Shown: positions 1 through 12,063, numbered from the stretch's first letter. The stretch is 64,000 nucleotides of DNA from Wyeomyia smithii (GCF_029784165.1 NC_073695.1:145909946-145973945), one strand, 5' to 3'. The notes: generated from the sequence alone by a model not told the origin. A program made the numbers and translations.

Positions 1-1281
1 CTTCCTTGGAACCACCAAATACTTTGGAGTAAATTGGGGTTCGTGAAGCATCGACAGATTTGCCGATAGTCAGAAGCTCAGCAAGCGTATTCACCGGCCT
101 CAAGATGAGATACTGTTTGTAATCTGGCTTAAGATTTCTTTTAAGCAGATCGAGTTTCTCACTTGGGGACAATGGCGTGGTCATAGCTCGGAAAATTGAC
201 TCCATTTCCAGGTAATACTGCTGGAAGGATTCATTTCGCTGCTGTCGCCGATGAGATGCTTTCATGCTCAACGTAGCGTCGAGCTCAGGGTGAACGAAAT
301 TCGCACTCAACTCGCAAACTAGATGGTTCCAGTTATATAACCGCTTTTGCGGCCGCATAGCTCTATACCACGCCAAAGCATTGCCGGTAAATAGAGTAAA
401 TTGCTGAGTTGAATAACTCCTCTTCGGAAATCTGTGCGGACTCGGCATACTGGTGCACAGATTCTAAGAACTCATTCAAGCCCGTCCCTTCATCATTCCC
501 AGCGTACTTGTTGATTTTCCAATCGGCTACGCGTTGGGGATGACGATAATACGCCGCAGGCTCGACCGAACCTACGCTACCATAATGGTTATGATAGTTG
601 TAGTTCGGGAGCGGAGATTGTTTGAAATAACTCTGGGGATGATGAATAGGCAGACCAGAATTCTTAGAAGTGCCCCTTTGATTCATCGGTTGTTGAACTA
701 CGGGTGATCTGGTTCGGGATCATCATCTTCATGATAGTTATCCATTTTGGGTGGAGGATCTTCACCAACAGGTTGTAAAATGGTTTTTTTGATGAATTGC
801 TGTAATTCCGAAACAGTTTCCCGTAGCTCTTTCACCTCCTGTTTCGTTTTCTGGAGATCTGCAGCAATCTTTGTAATGGCGGTCATTTCATGGCCCAGGA
901 CCTCTACAGATCGTTGAGGAGAACTAACACGCGCATCGTTGTGAGTCTCATTCTTCGCCATTTGATCCTGCACACCCCGAATCTCCGCCCTTATTTCCAG
1001 TAAGACACTCAACAGTTCTTGTCCGAATGCCCTGTCGCTGCTCGCTGCTGGCTTGGCGATCCAGCACTCTGTAGCGGCTTTTTTCGCACTGACCGGGTAT
1101 ATTTCACGGTGGCGGAAGAGGCACGCGCACTGTTCGGGCCTTCTCAACGCGATTTCACTACCGATGAAGCGGTTTTTATTTTTACGGCCCTTCTCCGCTT
1201 TCCGCTCGCACAAGTTCCTTTCGGCAGACAAACACAACGCGTTTTCCTGTTGACGGTTCACTGCGATCTCTCCTCCCATAG
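1..1281 (-). pseudogene. Ty3/gypsy-type retrotransposon gag, broken, continues beyond window start
   Basis: Read on the minus strand from an ATG at 1281 (MGGEIAV). The N-terminal part (1281-701) is basic, then predicted coiled coil (heptad-like stretch around LQKTKQEVKELRETV) and an acidic tail. The central part (686-390) is proline/tyrosine rich and leads into the capsid-like region with NALAWYRAM, then a long stretch with YYLEMESIFRAM and LKPDYKQYL, typical of the Retrotrans_gag family. It is disrupted twice: a TAG stop at 698-700 with a frame change, and a one-base frameshift near 385-392. Pol is not in the window. Capsid assignment is from motif recall; the exact clade is not certain. Confidence 0.7.
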
Positions 1282-1735
1282 CATCAAAACAAACCGCTTG
1301 ACGTTTTTTCCTGCCACCAACACAAACCAACACAACCGCGCTTGGCTTCTTCGCCGTTAACGCACTTCACTTTTTTCGCTGCGGAAGGAGAGACGGGACC
1401 TAATTTTAATTCACACGCGAGACAATTCACACCGATAATTTGAAACTTAAATGCTAAAACACCTAACACAAACTTCTAAATAAAATCTAACGAGAGAATA
1501 ACGAATTAAAATTACACATGCAGTGGCGAGTATGTTGCTTGCCACAACAACAAAAATCAAAACAAAACTCCTACACACTGACAAGCAACATATCTTTACA
1601 CGCTCGGCTAATATTATACAAAATAGGGTTAATTGCAACCTAGAGGGTTGCAAGGTTCCCATTTTATTTGACTATAATCGTATTTTTATTCCAACTGTTA
1701 TGTATTAAATTATAAAAACAACAAAAGTCTATTAT
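1282..1735 (-). other. Leader/5'UTR of the gag-bearing retroelement
   Basis: Sequence upstream of the gag ATG on the minus strand. No open frame of note. It probably contains the untranslated leader and perhaps an LTR edge. I could not find a matching second LTR or a convincing primer-binding site, so the 5' boundary is a guess. Confidence 0.35.
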
Positions 1736-1877
1736 CTCGAAGATCACACGACTTATTTGAACATATCTTGTGTCATTTGAACGGGTTGTCTCTCAAACTC
1801 CAAGTAAGAAATTTCATTGCAATTTGATATATGGTTCAAAAGTTATGAAAAGAAACGAAATTCAAAGACTATTTAAA
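1736..1877 (+). repeat. Fragment of mosquito interspersed repeat
   Basis: Shares phrases with 7690-7850, for example ATGGTTCAAAAGTTATGAAA, GAACGGG and a 'CTC-GAA-ACACACGA' type block. The TIR element that starts at 1882 appears to have inserted into this repeat type. Confidence 0.5.
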
Positions 1878-3035
1878 ACTGTAGGGTAGTTTGGGGTAAT
1901 TTGGACCCCTGGGGTGAAATGGACAGGTGCTTTATCTTGGAAAGTATTACATTTTTGGGTTCCATGTACTACTTCATCCTTTCCTTGAACTACTAAACCC
2001 TAACTAATATAAAAATTTCATGGTTAGCTGTTACAGGTGCACCGCAGTGCCAATGTAAACAGAGGAAACATCAATAGTTGATTTTGCTGTAAGTTTTACG
2101 CTTGTGTATTTAAGGTTTTTTGAGATTATCTTCGTTGTTTTCAGTCCAATGAGCTTTGCAGCCGGGTTTGTCTAGTAAAAGAGATGAAAAATTGCGATAA
2201 GTTTGACCGAAAATAGTGGAAGGAAATGAGTTTTTAGAAAGGCGTCTGTTTGGGGTAAAATGGACAGTATTTTTGGGGTGTTATGGTCAGGCGAGTTTGA
2301 AGTAAATTCTTTTGTCGGACTGATGCCGCGGGCATATAAAAACGAACGGATAGACGGCGGTGTACAAACAATGAACTGTAAAAAGTGTTGCAGGCAATCT
2401 GGGATGATTTAGCTGTACAAAAAGTGTTTTCAATGCCCCGCAGAGTGGCGGGTTTCTGAACAAAAGTTGGAAAAACCTAATTTTTTTTCTAAAATTCTTG
2501 AAAATGCCAATTTTTGGGTGCTGAACTTATTTCTGATGTCCGAAAATATTGTTCCCCTAGAATGCCGTTAAACCTTTCTTATTATCAGATTAATTTTTTT
2601 GTTCAGATCATGTTCAACATTGGTATACCTTTCTTTATCGAAAAACTCGTACGTCATCGTAAGAAATCGTACGTCAACGTATATTCGTTATATATTTTCC
2701 GTTTCGCGAATTCGGGACTAACGGATTTGGAACGACGATATGCAAACCGGAACCCAAAAATTTGAAAACTACGGTTAATTTCATATAGGCTGTTGATTAT
2801 CCGATCATTCCGAACTGTTTCACGAGACTGTACGGTACACAAGAGTTCTGAAAAATAACATAAATTTCCCCTCAAAACGAAACTCGTTGATCCAAAATCA
2901 GATCAAAATTGAGGGAATTAAGTAATCGAAGTTAAGCTCAAAATTGTGATTTTCTGGAATGAATATACGACCGGAATGATTGATATGGAGGTAGTTCGGC
3001 TTTCTCGGTCTTGGGAATCAAACGACTAAATAGTG

Positions 3036-3078
3036 TTTATCCTAACGTTTCGACCTTTGATTTAGGCCTTTACTATAA
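3036..3078 (-). ncRNA. Degenerate hammerhead ribozyme motif (left arm), core strand deleted
   Basis: Same stem II and GAAAC block as the right arm, in reverse orientation. About nine bases covering the first core strand, present at 6488-6496, are absent here. Predicted inactive. Confidence 0.45.
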
Positions 3079-3391
3079 TTTAAAATAAAATCAATACATA
3101 TACTAACAACTAACAAAAAAATGAACTTACACTCTAGTTCGTTTAGTAAAAATGCATAGTGGTCAGTCGGTAAATTAATTCGTCGGTTTAGATGGGCCTA
3201 TTTAAACAAACATATACGGTTGGGTTAGCACAAACATAAATTAAACGGGTAAATATGATCTAAATAATTGGATAAATAAAAACACGTACATAACATGGGA
3301 AAATTCACTCTGGTTGAAAACTGATCGACCTCTAATTATTCACTGTAACGGACAATTCAAAATTGAGTGGGAGGTTTTGCGATGAATTATA

Positions 3392-5569
3392 CTATGCATC
3401 TGAAATGCTAGCATCTGTCGGACTATCTGTTGGTCTATTGCTCTCGTGAGCGATTTGTGATCTGCGAGAAACGGTGTTTGCGTAAGTGTGAAGAATGCCT
3501 GCGTACGTGGTATTGAGGTTGTCAACGTCTGTGCGGAAATTAACTGTGTTGGGTGTGTTGTAGATGTGGCACATTTCGAGTATAGGGAGATCCGTAGAGC
3601 GGTAGCTGCGATCAACTATTTTAGTATTGCTAAGGTTGAAAGTGTGTTGGTGATCCATGATATGTTGAGTAAGAGCTGTTCTTTGCTCACTTGGATGGTG
3701 TGGGGATGCGGATAGTTTGTTGATGTTGGACCTGTGTCCACTAATTCTAGTTTTCAGATGATTTTTCGTCATCCCTATATACGATTTCTCACAATTACTA
3801 CAAGGAATCGTATAGATGACATTGCTCAGTTGTTGTGGATCTATGGGATCTGTGACTTGCCTTAGCAAGTTTCGGGTTGTTTTGGTGGTTTTTAATGCTA
3901 TCTTAACTAGAGGGTGATCTTTTTTGAGGATGCTGACGAGAATGGAGCTGAGTACTGGTATGTTAATCATCGAACGGTAGGTGGTTTCAGGAGCAGTGTT
4001 GTCGAGCGGGCAGATGTTGGGTGGTGGCGTTGTCGGTTGAGAAAACGATTGTGTTGTTCTGTTGATGAGGCGGTTGATGAGAGCAGATGGGTAGCTGTTA
4101 CGACGGAGGTGCTGGAAAACCGTCTGTTTATGCTGTGTCGTGGTGTTGTTGGTGGTCAGGCTGGTTACTCGCTATATGAAATTAGAAGCGACGTTTATTT
4201 TCATTGAAAGCGGATGGAACGAGTGGTAATTTAGCAGACGTCCGGATGCAATGGGCTTGGAGTACCATTCTGTGCTTAGTGTTTGTTGTGCGGAACGGAT
4301 AACCTTTGTGTCAAGATACGGCAGAGCTCCATTACTTTCTTCTTCCATCGTGAATTGGAGATTTGGATGAAAACCGTTGAATATGCCAAGAGTGTTTAAT
4401 GTTTCTTGCTTTGGTAGGGCTAGTATCAGGTCGTCTACATACTTTTTGAGAACCGGGGGAGTGAAACTTAGTTTTCGGGCTGCGTTGCATATAAGGTCCT
4501 CCATCACCATATCGGCCAGAATTGGCGACAAAGGGCTTCCCATGGCGGTGTCCGTCTGTTGCAGGTAATACTTGTCTCTGAACTGGAAATAGCTACATTT
4601 TAAGCAAAACACGACCATCTCCAGAAAAAGATCCAAATTTATTTTTGTTTTTCCCCTTATGCTCGGCCACCAGTGTATGATGATTTGCATGATAAGGTCT
4701 TGTGGTACGTTCGTAAATAGTGAAACGACGTCGAATGATACGAGGACGTAGTCCGGAGGTAGCGTGATGGTGTTGATATATCTCGCGAATTCAAAACTGT
4801 CGGAAATGTTGTACTCACTTATGAATGCTTGTTGTAATATGTTGGCAACATATTTGGAGAGGGCGTAGGTGGGAGCAGTGATGTTGGGAACAACAGGCCG
4901 AAGAGGCAGCTCAGCTTTGTGAGCTTTTGGTTGCCCGTATATGCGGGGGCAGATAGCAGTGTAGGTGCGAAGGCGGGTGGCGGTAGTTGTGTCAATTAGC
5001 TTCAGATTGAGCAATCTGCTAACGAACGAGTTGTTGTTTCTTTGAAAAGCTGCTGTGGGATCTTTTTTTGTTGTTGTGTACGTTGGACTGTCCAATAAAG
5101 CTTCCATCTTCTGGTCGTACTCCTTAGTGTACATGACAACCATTCGTTTTCCTTTGTCGGATTCCAAAACGCACACTTCTGGGTTCTTGCGGAGGAATTC
5201 CTTAGTGGTTTTGGCGGCTCTGCAGCAGAATTGGCTTAGTGGGTTCTTGTTGTGTTGACATTTGGACCGTGACAGAAAATTCTGTATTTTGTTGACTACC
5301 AAACTTCTGTTGCGATCTTGCGCCGTTTTCTCGTTAGACGTGCGCAGAATCGATTCTAGGTTGGCAATGAGATGGTATAAAGGAATCTGTTTAATGTCAT
5401 TGATGGGGAACGAGAATTTTGGACCTAAACTAAGCAGAGTGGCCATTTCTGTTGGGATAGGAATCTGAGTGGCATTTAGAATGGCTTTCTTATTGATGGT
5501 GGGTATTGCATCCGGTAGTGTACTCGCTTGGTGCAACAAGCGTTCAATCTTCGATTCCCATTCTTTTTC
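3392..5569 (-). pseudogene. Penelope-like RT + GIY-YIG endonuclease polyprotein, one in-frame stop
   Basis: One reading frame of 726 codons, broken only by a TAG at 4172-4174. The RT portion (5569-4175) shows the Penelope hallmarks: DKGKRMVV, RPVVPNITAPTYALSKYVA, SFDVVSLFTNVP (motif A), MGSPLSPILADM, KYVDDLILAL (the catalytic Asp pair) and LPYLDTKV. After the stop the same frame continues through a linker into the endonuclease (about 3392-3900), with NVIYTIPC...KSYIGMT and the following R..GH residues of GIY-YIG nucleases. In the family the nuclease nicks the target and the RT primes from the nick. The N-terminus is truncated at the inverted junction. Probably dead, though the stop is a single base change. 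Confidence 0.88.
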
Positions 5570-6156
5570 ACCGTTCGATGATTAACATAACAGTACTCAG
5601 CTCCATTCTCGTCAGCATCCTCAAAAAAGATTACCCTCTAGTTAAGATAGCATTAAAAACCACCAAAACAACCCGAAACTTGCTAAGGCAAGTCACAGAT
5701 CCCATAGATCCACAACAACTGAGCAATGTCATCTATACGATTCCTTGTAGTAATTGTGAGAAATCGTATATAGGGATGACTAAAAATCATCTGAAAACTA
5801 GAATTAGTGGACACAGGTCCAACATCAACAAATTATCCGCATCCCCACACCATCCAAGTGAGCAAAGAACAGCTCTTACTCAACATATCATGGAACACCA
5901 ACACACTTTCAACCTTAGCAATACTAAAATAGTTGATCGCAGCTACCGCTCTACGGATCTTCCTATACTCGAAATGTGCCACATCTACAACACACCCAAC
6001 ACAGTTAATTTCCGCACAGACGTTGACAACCTCAATACCACGTACGCAGGCATTCTTCACACTTACGCAAACACCGTTTCTCGCAGATCACAAATCGCTC
6101 ACGAGAGCAATAGACCAACAGATAGTCCGACAGATGCTAGCATTTCAGATGCATAG
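5570..6156 (+). pseudogene. Inverted partial copy: Penelope GIY-YIG endonuclease domain
   Basis: An intact frame nearly identical to the nuclease end of the minus-strand copy at 3392-3983, with only a few substitutions (for example INIT for INIP, DYPL for DHPL, MEHQ for MDHQ). It contains the IYTIPC / SYIGMT pair and the conserved R and H residues. No RT precedes it, because this copy is 5'-truncated at the head-to-head junction. It has no start of its own beyond chance ATGs, so it is a by-product of insertion and not a gene. Confidence 0.85.
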
Positions 6157-6487
6157 TATAATTCATCGCAAAACCTCCCACTCCATTTTAAATTGTTCGT
6201 TACAGTGAATAATTAGAGGTCGATCAGTTTTCAACCAGAGTGAATTTTCCCATGTTATGTACGTGTTTTTATTTATCCAATTATTTAGATCATATTTACC
6301 CGTTTAATTTATGTTTGTGCTAAACCAACCATATATGTTTGTTTAAATAGGCCCATCTAAACCGACGAATTAAATACCGACTGACCACTATGCATTTTTA
6401 CTAAACGAAAAACGACAGACTGGAGTGTAAGTTCATGTTTTTGTTAGTTGTTAGTATATGTATTGATTTTATTTTAAATTATAGTAA

Positions 6488-6530
6488 CCTTTGAAAAAGG
6501 CCTAAATCAAAGGTCGAAACGTTAGGATAA
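6488..6530 (+). ncRNA. Degenerate hammerhead ribozyme motif of the Penelope element (right arm)
   Basis: A GGCC...GGTC stem II with a 9-nt loop is followed by GAAAC, then GTTAGGATAAAC. The first core strand, which should be CUGANGA, reads TTGAAAA. Penelope-like elements are known to carry minimal type I hammerheads in their terminal repeats, and the GGTCGAAAC arrangement fits. Loss of the core strand predicts no cleavage. Confidence 0.5.
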
Positions 6531-6663
6531 ACACTATTTAGTCGTTTGATTCACAAGACCGGGAAGCCGAACATAAAAATCATTGAAATTTCCTGACACA
6601 GCAACATTCAAAGTGCTGCCAAAAATTGGTATATCATCCGATTCTCATGAAACTAACATCGCA

Positions 6664-6790
6664 CATACACTGACACACACACACATACACACACAATCAC
6701 ACACACACATACACACGCACACACACACGCGCGCACGCACGCACACACACACACACATGCACACACACAAACGCGCGTGTGCGACACACG
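6664..6790. repeat. (CA)n microsatellite with GCGC interruptions
   Basis: Long imperfect run of CA dinucleotides with CACG/CGCG variants, inside the TAGGGTAG-ended element. No gene. Confidence 0.9.
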
Positions 6791-7384
6791 ATCGCATACT
6801 CAGTTTCTAGTATGAACAATTGGAGAAGGGAAATTTTTTTGGCCTACTGTGGAACCACTGTGCAATGCCTAAGAATTGCAGTTATCATTCCGTATGCCTG
6901 ATACCACCTTCTACTGTGTATTAAGCAACTATTGATACTATAAAACTCACATTTTTTACCCTGTCCACATCACCCCAAACACTGTCCATATTACCCCGAT
7001 AGCTGTCCATTTTCACCCCAAACGATTTTTTTATGTCCGAAAATCATAATTTTTAGTTTCGTTATTTTTTTTGTTCTTTTGACCTTAATATCAAGGTTTT
7101 CTCGTGTAGAAACATAGAAAACAGATCAATATTACTATAGTACATTACGTTTATGGGATAGAAAAAACAGGTTACGAAATAACAGGAGTTTTCCTTAGGG
7201 GGTCCAAATTACCCCAAACTACCCTAACTGCTTTGATCAAAACATATGGCTTCAACAAAATTTAAATTTGGTATTGTGCTATTCGTCCGTGATTGAAGTG
7301 TACGAAATTCAAAGTCATTTCTTTTATTTCACTATTTCTTCAGCACGAATATTTCATACTTAATTAATAATTTTTTTGACTTTT

Positions 7385-8232
7385 TGCCTTTCTCCTAGAA
7401 AGGTATAGCAATCACTTGCAAAACCGAAGATATGAAAGTGCTCCAAAGGGCCGAATGGCATATATCACTCGACTCAGTTCGACGAGCTGAGCATTTTCTG
7501 TATGTATGTATGTATGTGTGTGTGTGTGTGTGTGTGCAGATTTTTATTTTCACTCACTTTTCTCAGAGATGGCCGGACCGATTTTAATGGAATTATATGC
7601 AAATGAATTTTCTAGTTGCCTCATAAGAACCTATTAAATTTCATTGTAATTTGATTTTTATTTTAGAGGTTATGTTTAAAAATGTAAAAATCACGAAACA
7701 TCAATATCTCAGAAACCACACAACCGATTTAAATAACATTGGTATCAAATGAACGGGCTATCTTAAAAACCCTTAACTTTTGAATTTTATATAGATTGGA
7801 CATGTGGTTCAAAAGTTATGAAAAGAAACGTCTTCTGAAGACTGTTTAATTTCACTCATGTTTTTCAGATATGGCTGGATCGATTTCCACAAAATCAGTG
7901 TCATATGAAAGGTGTAGTTACCCCATAAGACCCTATTGATTTTTTTTGCAATCTTTTCCTGTTATGTTTAAAAATGTGAAATCTAGCTATGAAAAGAAAC
8001 ATATTCCAAAGAATACATAAACTCACTCACTTTTCTTAGAGATGGCTGAACCGATTTTCACGAAATTGGTGTCAAATGAAAGGTCTAGCTGACTCATAAT
8101 ACCCTATTGAATTTTTCTGTAATTGAACTGTAACTTCGTCTGTAATGTACCGAATTGTGAAAATCACAAAACTTCATTATCTCAGGAAGTACACAACCGA
8201 TTTGATCAATAGTGTTATCAAATGAACGGGCT
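7385..8232 (+). repeat. Mosquito interspersed repeat with internal imperfect tandem units
   Basis: Begins GCCTTTCTCCTAGAAAGG and carries a short TATG/TG microsatellite at about 7500-7537. Three related blocks follow, at about 7550, 7850 and 8030, each with CACTCA...TT(C/T)TCAGAGATGGC, a CCGATTTT block and CCCTATTGAATTT. The GAACGGGCTA phrase occurs at about 7753 and 8223. I recall this repeat as abundant in culicines; the class is unknown. No coding frame. Confidence 0.6.
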
Positions 8233-9388
8233 AGATAAGGGTAACCAGTGATGGAAACGAAACGAATATGATGCAATCATCGTTTAATCTCCACATGTAC
8301 ACATCATGAAGTGTTACAGTCCGCAACTAAACTTGAATCCTCTCAACACATAATGAAATGATGATATGGTGCGTAGGTTTCTGGGAGAAAATAAACACAT
8401 GACTAGACTACATCTGCTCTGAGAAGCGATTCGCTCGTTGTGTTTGTCTCTCCATATGCCGGTCGTTAGGGGAACAAAGAATAGCAGCAGAAGAATATCA
8501 TGTCGCCTGAGCAGCAGCAGAGGTGTGGTGCGGTGAGAAGGAAAGTGTGGGGGAAGGGACTACTTCGGCAGCGGTTGACTTGAGCGAGAGTAGGAGAGCA
8601 TACATTGTCATTTTCTTTCTTTTTCTGACAAAAAATCTTATTCATGGGTAATAACATAACAAGATCTGATCGCTCTGTGTAACAGAGACGAATAACTTCA
8701 TATACCGAGTTGTGCACATTGAGAACCATATGTTGTGGTGTACGCTAACGACAAGCAATATATCGTAAAAAGGAAAGCAAAGAGAGTGAACCAACACCGA
8801 TACTTTGTTATTCGCATACTGACGACGATGTCAACGCATCTTAGGCTTCCTTTATATGTATTCAAAATCGCTAGAGGTGATTTTTTTCCATCGCTGAGGG
8901 TAACTGATGAATTATGATTTAACACGTGGTTTCAAAGTTTGGCTGCCCTATACGTTCCCATTTCGTTTGATAATAATCGCACTAAGCAACCGCCCAAGGA
9001 ACAATTTGGAAGCCGTTATGAGAGCAAATGTGGAACAAAAGCAGTGTAGAAGCAACCGGTGTTTAATAAACAACACGTTGAATTACTTGTTGTACAAACG
9101 TTGCAGAATTATTTGTTCATGTACTTATTCAACAGTGGAACTCTAGCTGGACAGAAGTCGTTCAAACGTTTGCAAAAGATTACCAGCAACATATGTGCTG
9201 CGTTAAAGAGCTTTAAAGGTCTCCATTTATCAGTGGCGCTATCGTCTTATAAAAGCTATTTGAACGTATCAAACGGCAGCCCAGCAACTGTTATTCTGCA
9301 AGTATTGTTCAAGTGCTGCATACATGCGTTTGAAATCTTGCCAGATGCAATTCTTTAGTTCTTCTAGACGGGAACATCAAGCCTGTAG
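8233..9388. other. No gene recognised
   Basis: Moderate-complexity DNA with only short chance frames. I see no domain, splice pattern or terminal repeat. It may be host intron sequence. Confidence 0.4.
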
Positions 9389-9390
9389 TA

Positions 9391-9572
9391 CACTCTTTGT
9401 CTAATGGTCAAATATTTGACCTTCTGACATAATGGTCAAATTTATTTGACATCATGGTTGTTGTTTGCCCGTGTTTGCCCCATGTTAAAATTGGAGAGTG
9501 ACAAACAATTATCTTTGACCAAATTTTTATCTGTCAAAAAGTGTCAAATATTTGACGCTTGATCAAAGAGTG
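9391..9572. mobile_element. MITE, 182 bp, TA target duplication
   Basis: The ends are inverted: CACTCTTTG...GGTCAAATATTTGAC at 9391 and its complement ending CAAAGAGTG at 9572. TA flanks both sides (9389-9390, 9573-9574), as in Tc1/mariner-type MITEs. The GTCAAATATTTGAC core is itself palindromic. No coding capacity. Confidence 0.75.
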
Positions 9573-9674
9573 TAATACAGGCTTTAGATCACTTGTTTCA
9601 TGGAACATCCTTCTAAACGCGTCGTATGGCTGTTTTTTTGGCAGTATGAAGGTTTTCTTTTTAAATTGTTCACA

Positions 9675-10174
9675 NNNNNNNNNNNNNNNNNNNNNNNNNN
9701 NNNNNNNNNNNNNNNNNNNNNNNNNNNNNNNNNNNNNNNNNNNNNNNNNNNNNNNNNNNNNNNNNNNNNNNNNNNNNNNNNNNNNNNNNNNNNNNNNNNN
9801 NNNNNNNNNNNNNNNNNNNNNNNNNNNNNNNNNNNNNNNNNNNNNNNNNNNNNNNNNNNNNNNNNNNNNNNNNNNNNNNNNNNNNNNNNNNNNNNNNNNN
9901 NNNNNNNNNNNNNNNNNNNNNNNNNNNNNNNNNNNNNNNNNNNNNNNNNNNNNNNNNNNNNNNNNNNNNNNNNNNNNNNNNNNNNNNNNNNNNNNNNNNN
10001 NNNNNNNNNNNNNNNNNNNNNNNNNNNNNNNNNNNNNNNNNNNNNNNNNNNNNNNNNNNNNNNNNNNNNNNNNNNNNNNNNNNNNNNNNNNNNNNNNNNN
10101 NNNNNNNNNNNNNNNNNNNNNNNNNNNNNNNNNNNNNNNNNNNNNNNNNNNNNNNNNNNNNNNNNNNNNNNNNN
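9675..10174. other. Assembly gap, exactly 500 N
   Basis: Run of 500 N, a conventional placeholder size. The right edge abuts a (TA)n run. Confidence 0.99.
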
Positions 10175-10462
<288 letters not shown>

Positions 10463-11201
10463 GTCATTCCATGCCAAGTGATCAGGCAAATGCAACGACC
10501 CTCTCTGATTCGCTTCAAAATGAATAAATGACTTATTTTAGGTCGAAACTGAAAAATCCAGAGTTTTGGGTCAATCGGACAACCCCCCTCCAATTGCGGG
10601 GCCCTCCATTTTTGTATTTTTTGACAAAAAAACATTTTCCATGTTTTGGAAAAACATTATATCTCAGAGACCGTAAGAGCGATAGATAATCTAAGACACT
10701 TTTTTTAAAGGTTATTGAATTTACAATCGAATGGCATCATCAGATTTTGCAAATAGTGTTGCCAATATTGATATTTTCACGTTTAAAAACTAAAACATCG
10801 TTTATCTCAAAACACCCCCAATTTTTTTCAAATCTGATATCACCAATGTGTTCAGCGGAAAATTTTACATAAGAATCACCTATCCACAAAATGCAATATG
10901 TGCCGTTGTGGAGATATTCAACTTTTAAGATGACGAGTTCGTTAAATTCACACAACAAATGTGACCAAATGTTGAAACGCACTCGAAACAAAATCACTAT
11001 TTCACATCTCAAGTGTGGGTTTCTCATGACCTTTTTTATGGTTTATTCCTGTGTTTTCATAACGTGGTTTCTGTCAAAACATACGCAGGTTGATTTGAGT
11101 TTTCACGACAGTGAAAAAAATGGTGTGTTCAATAGGTTGGAGTTTAAAAAGTAAGTGTACTGCTGAAAATCACAATCGATCGCATTTAACATCACTAGAA
11201 T

Positions 11202-11750
11202 GGATATTGTTCAAAGTTTGGTGTTCAACGTTTGCAAACTATATGTGGAAGCCATGGAAAACAGTTTGGCCAATATTTCGCAGCTAGACAGAAGCAATGC
11301 TGCAATCCGCTGAATTGCCATGGCGGTGCTCGTAAGAAAAATTTAAAAATCATTTCGTCATGTTTTCATGACAGGTTTCATGAAAACAATCAGGAAATAG
11401 TAGAAGGTCGAAAAACATGCATCCAATGTGATGCAGCACTGAGAGCGGAGGTTGTAAGGATTAATTCGCAAGATAGAATAATGGATCAGGAAATAGGTGT
11501 AGCAATCGGTGAAAAATTTCAAATTTGTAATAAAACCAGCTATGAAATCCGCCAGTTGTCAGTGCTGCCAGGTTCGATTCAGATAAATCTGTTCCAGGGA
11601 TCCAAGAAATTCATTCGGCGACACCTTAAGCTGACGTCACCATTGTCAAGCTCTGATCGGGTATCTATTTCAATTCAACTCCAAGAGTTGAACAAAGGCG
11701 TCACGTACTACAAAAATCAAACGTTAATTTCCGATAAACCTGTTAAATAA
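11202..11750 (+). CDS. Cysteine-rich ORF of the GGGTCATTCC element, possible transposase N-terminal part
   Basis: About 170 residues. An open frame with no ATG of its own precedes the first cysteines; an ATG in another frame is at 11202, and a splice-donor-like GTAAGT at 11151 hints at an upstream exon. The cysteine pattern is CCNPLNCH (about residues 22-29 of the 11232 frame), then a Cys at SSCFHD, then C-I-Q-C (about residues 63-66), suggesting a metal-binding fold. The remainder is polar with no recognised catalytic motif. AATAAAA follows the stop (about 11758). Similar Cys-rich N-termini are recalled from unannotated repeat-encoded insect and cnidarian proteins, unverified. Function unknown. 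Confidence 0.4.
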   Translation, partial: GYCSKFGVQRLQTICGSHGKQFGQYFAARQKQCCNPLNCHGGARKKNLKIISSCFHDRFHENNQEIVEGRKTCIQCDAALRAEVVRINSQDRIMDQEIGVAIGEKFQICNKTSYEIRQLSVLPGSIQINLFQGSKKFIRRHLKLTSPLSSSDRVSISIQLQELNKGVTYYKNQTLISDKPVK

Positions 11751-11757
11751 TTAAAAT

Positions 11758-11764
11758 TAATAAA
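11758..11764 (+). promoter_or_regulatory. Polyadenylation signal candidate
   Basis: AATAAAA lies within 15 bases after the stop codon of the Cys-rich ORF, in the right place for a transcript end. Confidence 0.4.
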
Positions 11765-12063
11765 ACGCACGTTGTACTTTAACGGCTGTTAATTCAGGTA
11801 CCATCAAGTAGAATATGAGAAACCAGTTTTTGAGATTTGAAGCGGTGATTTAGTTTGGGATGCGTTTTAATAAGGCTTATCGCATTTGTAGGCGTATTGT
11901 TGGAATTTAACGAACTCGTTATTATAAAAGTTGAATATCTCCGCAACGGCGTATATTGCATTTTGTGGATAGGTGATTCTTATGTAAAATTTTCTGCTGA
12001 ACACATTGGTGACATCAAATTTAAAAAAAAAATGGGGGTGTTTCGAGATAAACAAAGTTTTAG

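Larger units (their letters stand above)
2996..6572 (-). mobile_element. Penelope-like retroelement with head-to-head inverted partial copy
   Basis: The main copy runs on the minus strand (about 2996-5569) and encodes Penelope-type RT plus GIY-YIG endonuclease. Directly at its truncated 5' end, a second, shorter copy of the 3' part lies in plus orientation (5570-6572). The two form an inverted repeat of about 1 kb arms (2996-3979 versus 5570-6572). Inverted, 5'-truncated partner copies are known for Penelope-like insertions. Both arms end with the same AAGCCGAAC motif and hammerhead-like region. Confidence 0.85.
1882..7226. mobile_element. TIR DNA element, ends TAGGGTAG, no transposase seen
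   Basis: The left end begins TAGGGTAGTTTGGGGTAATT at 1882. The right end at 7226 is its inverted complement. ACTG is present immediately outside both ends (1878-1881 and 7227-7230), a possible 4-bp target duplication. Subterminal copies of a GGGGTAAAATGGACAG-like motif occur at about 1892, 1911, 2249 and 2275, and in inverted form at about 6960, 6985 and 7003. The interior is AT-rich non-coding sequence plus a Penelope-like element at 2996-6572. I see no transposase, so it is probably non-autonomous and was enlarged by the nested insertion. Confidence 0.65.

Noticed and set aside
698..1469. Plus-strand frames opposite the gag.
   Set aside because: Shadows of the minus-strand gag; no domains.
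8466..9358. Short overlapping frames between repeats.
   Set aside because: No start context, domain or splice evidence.
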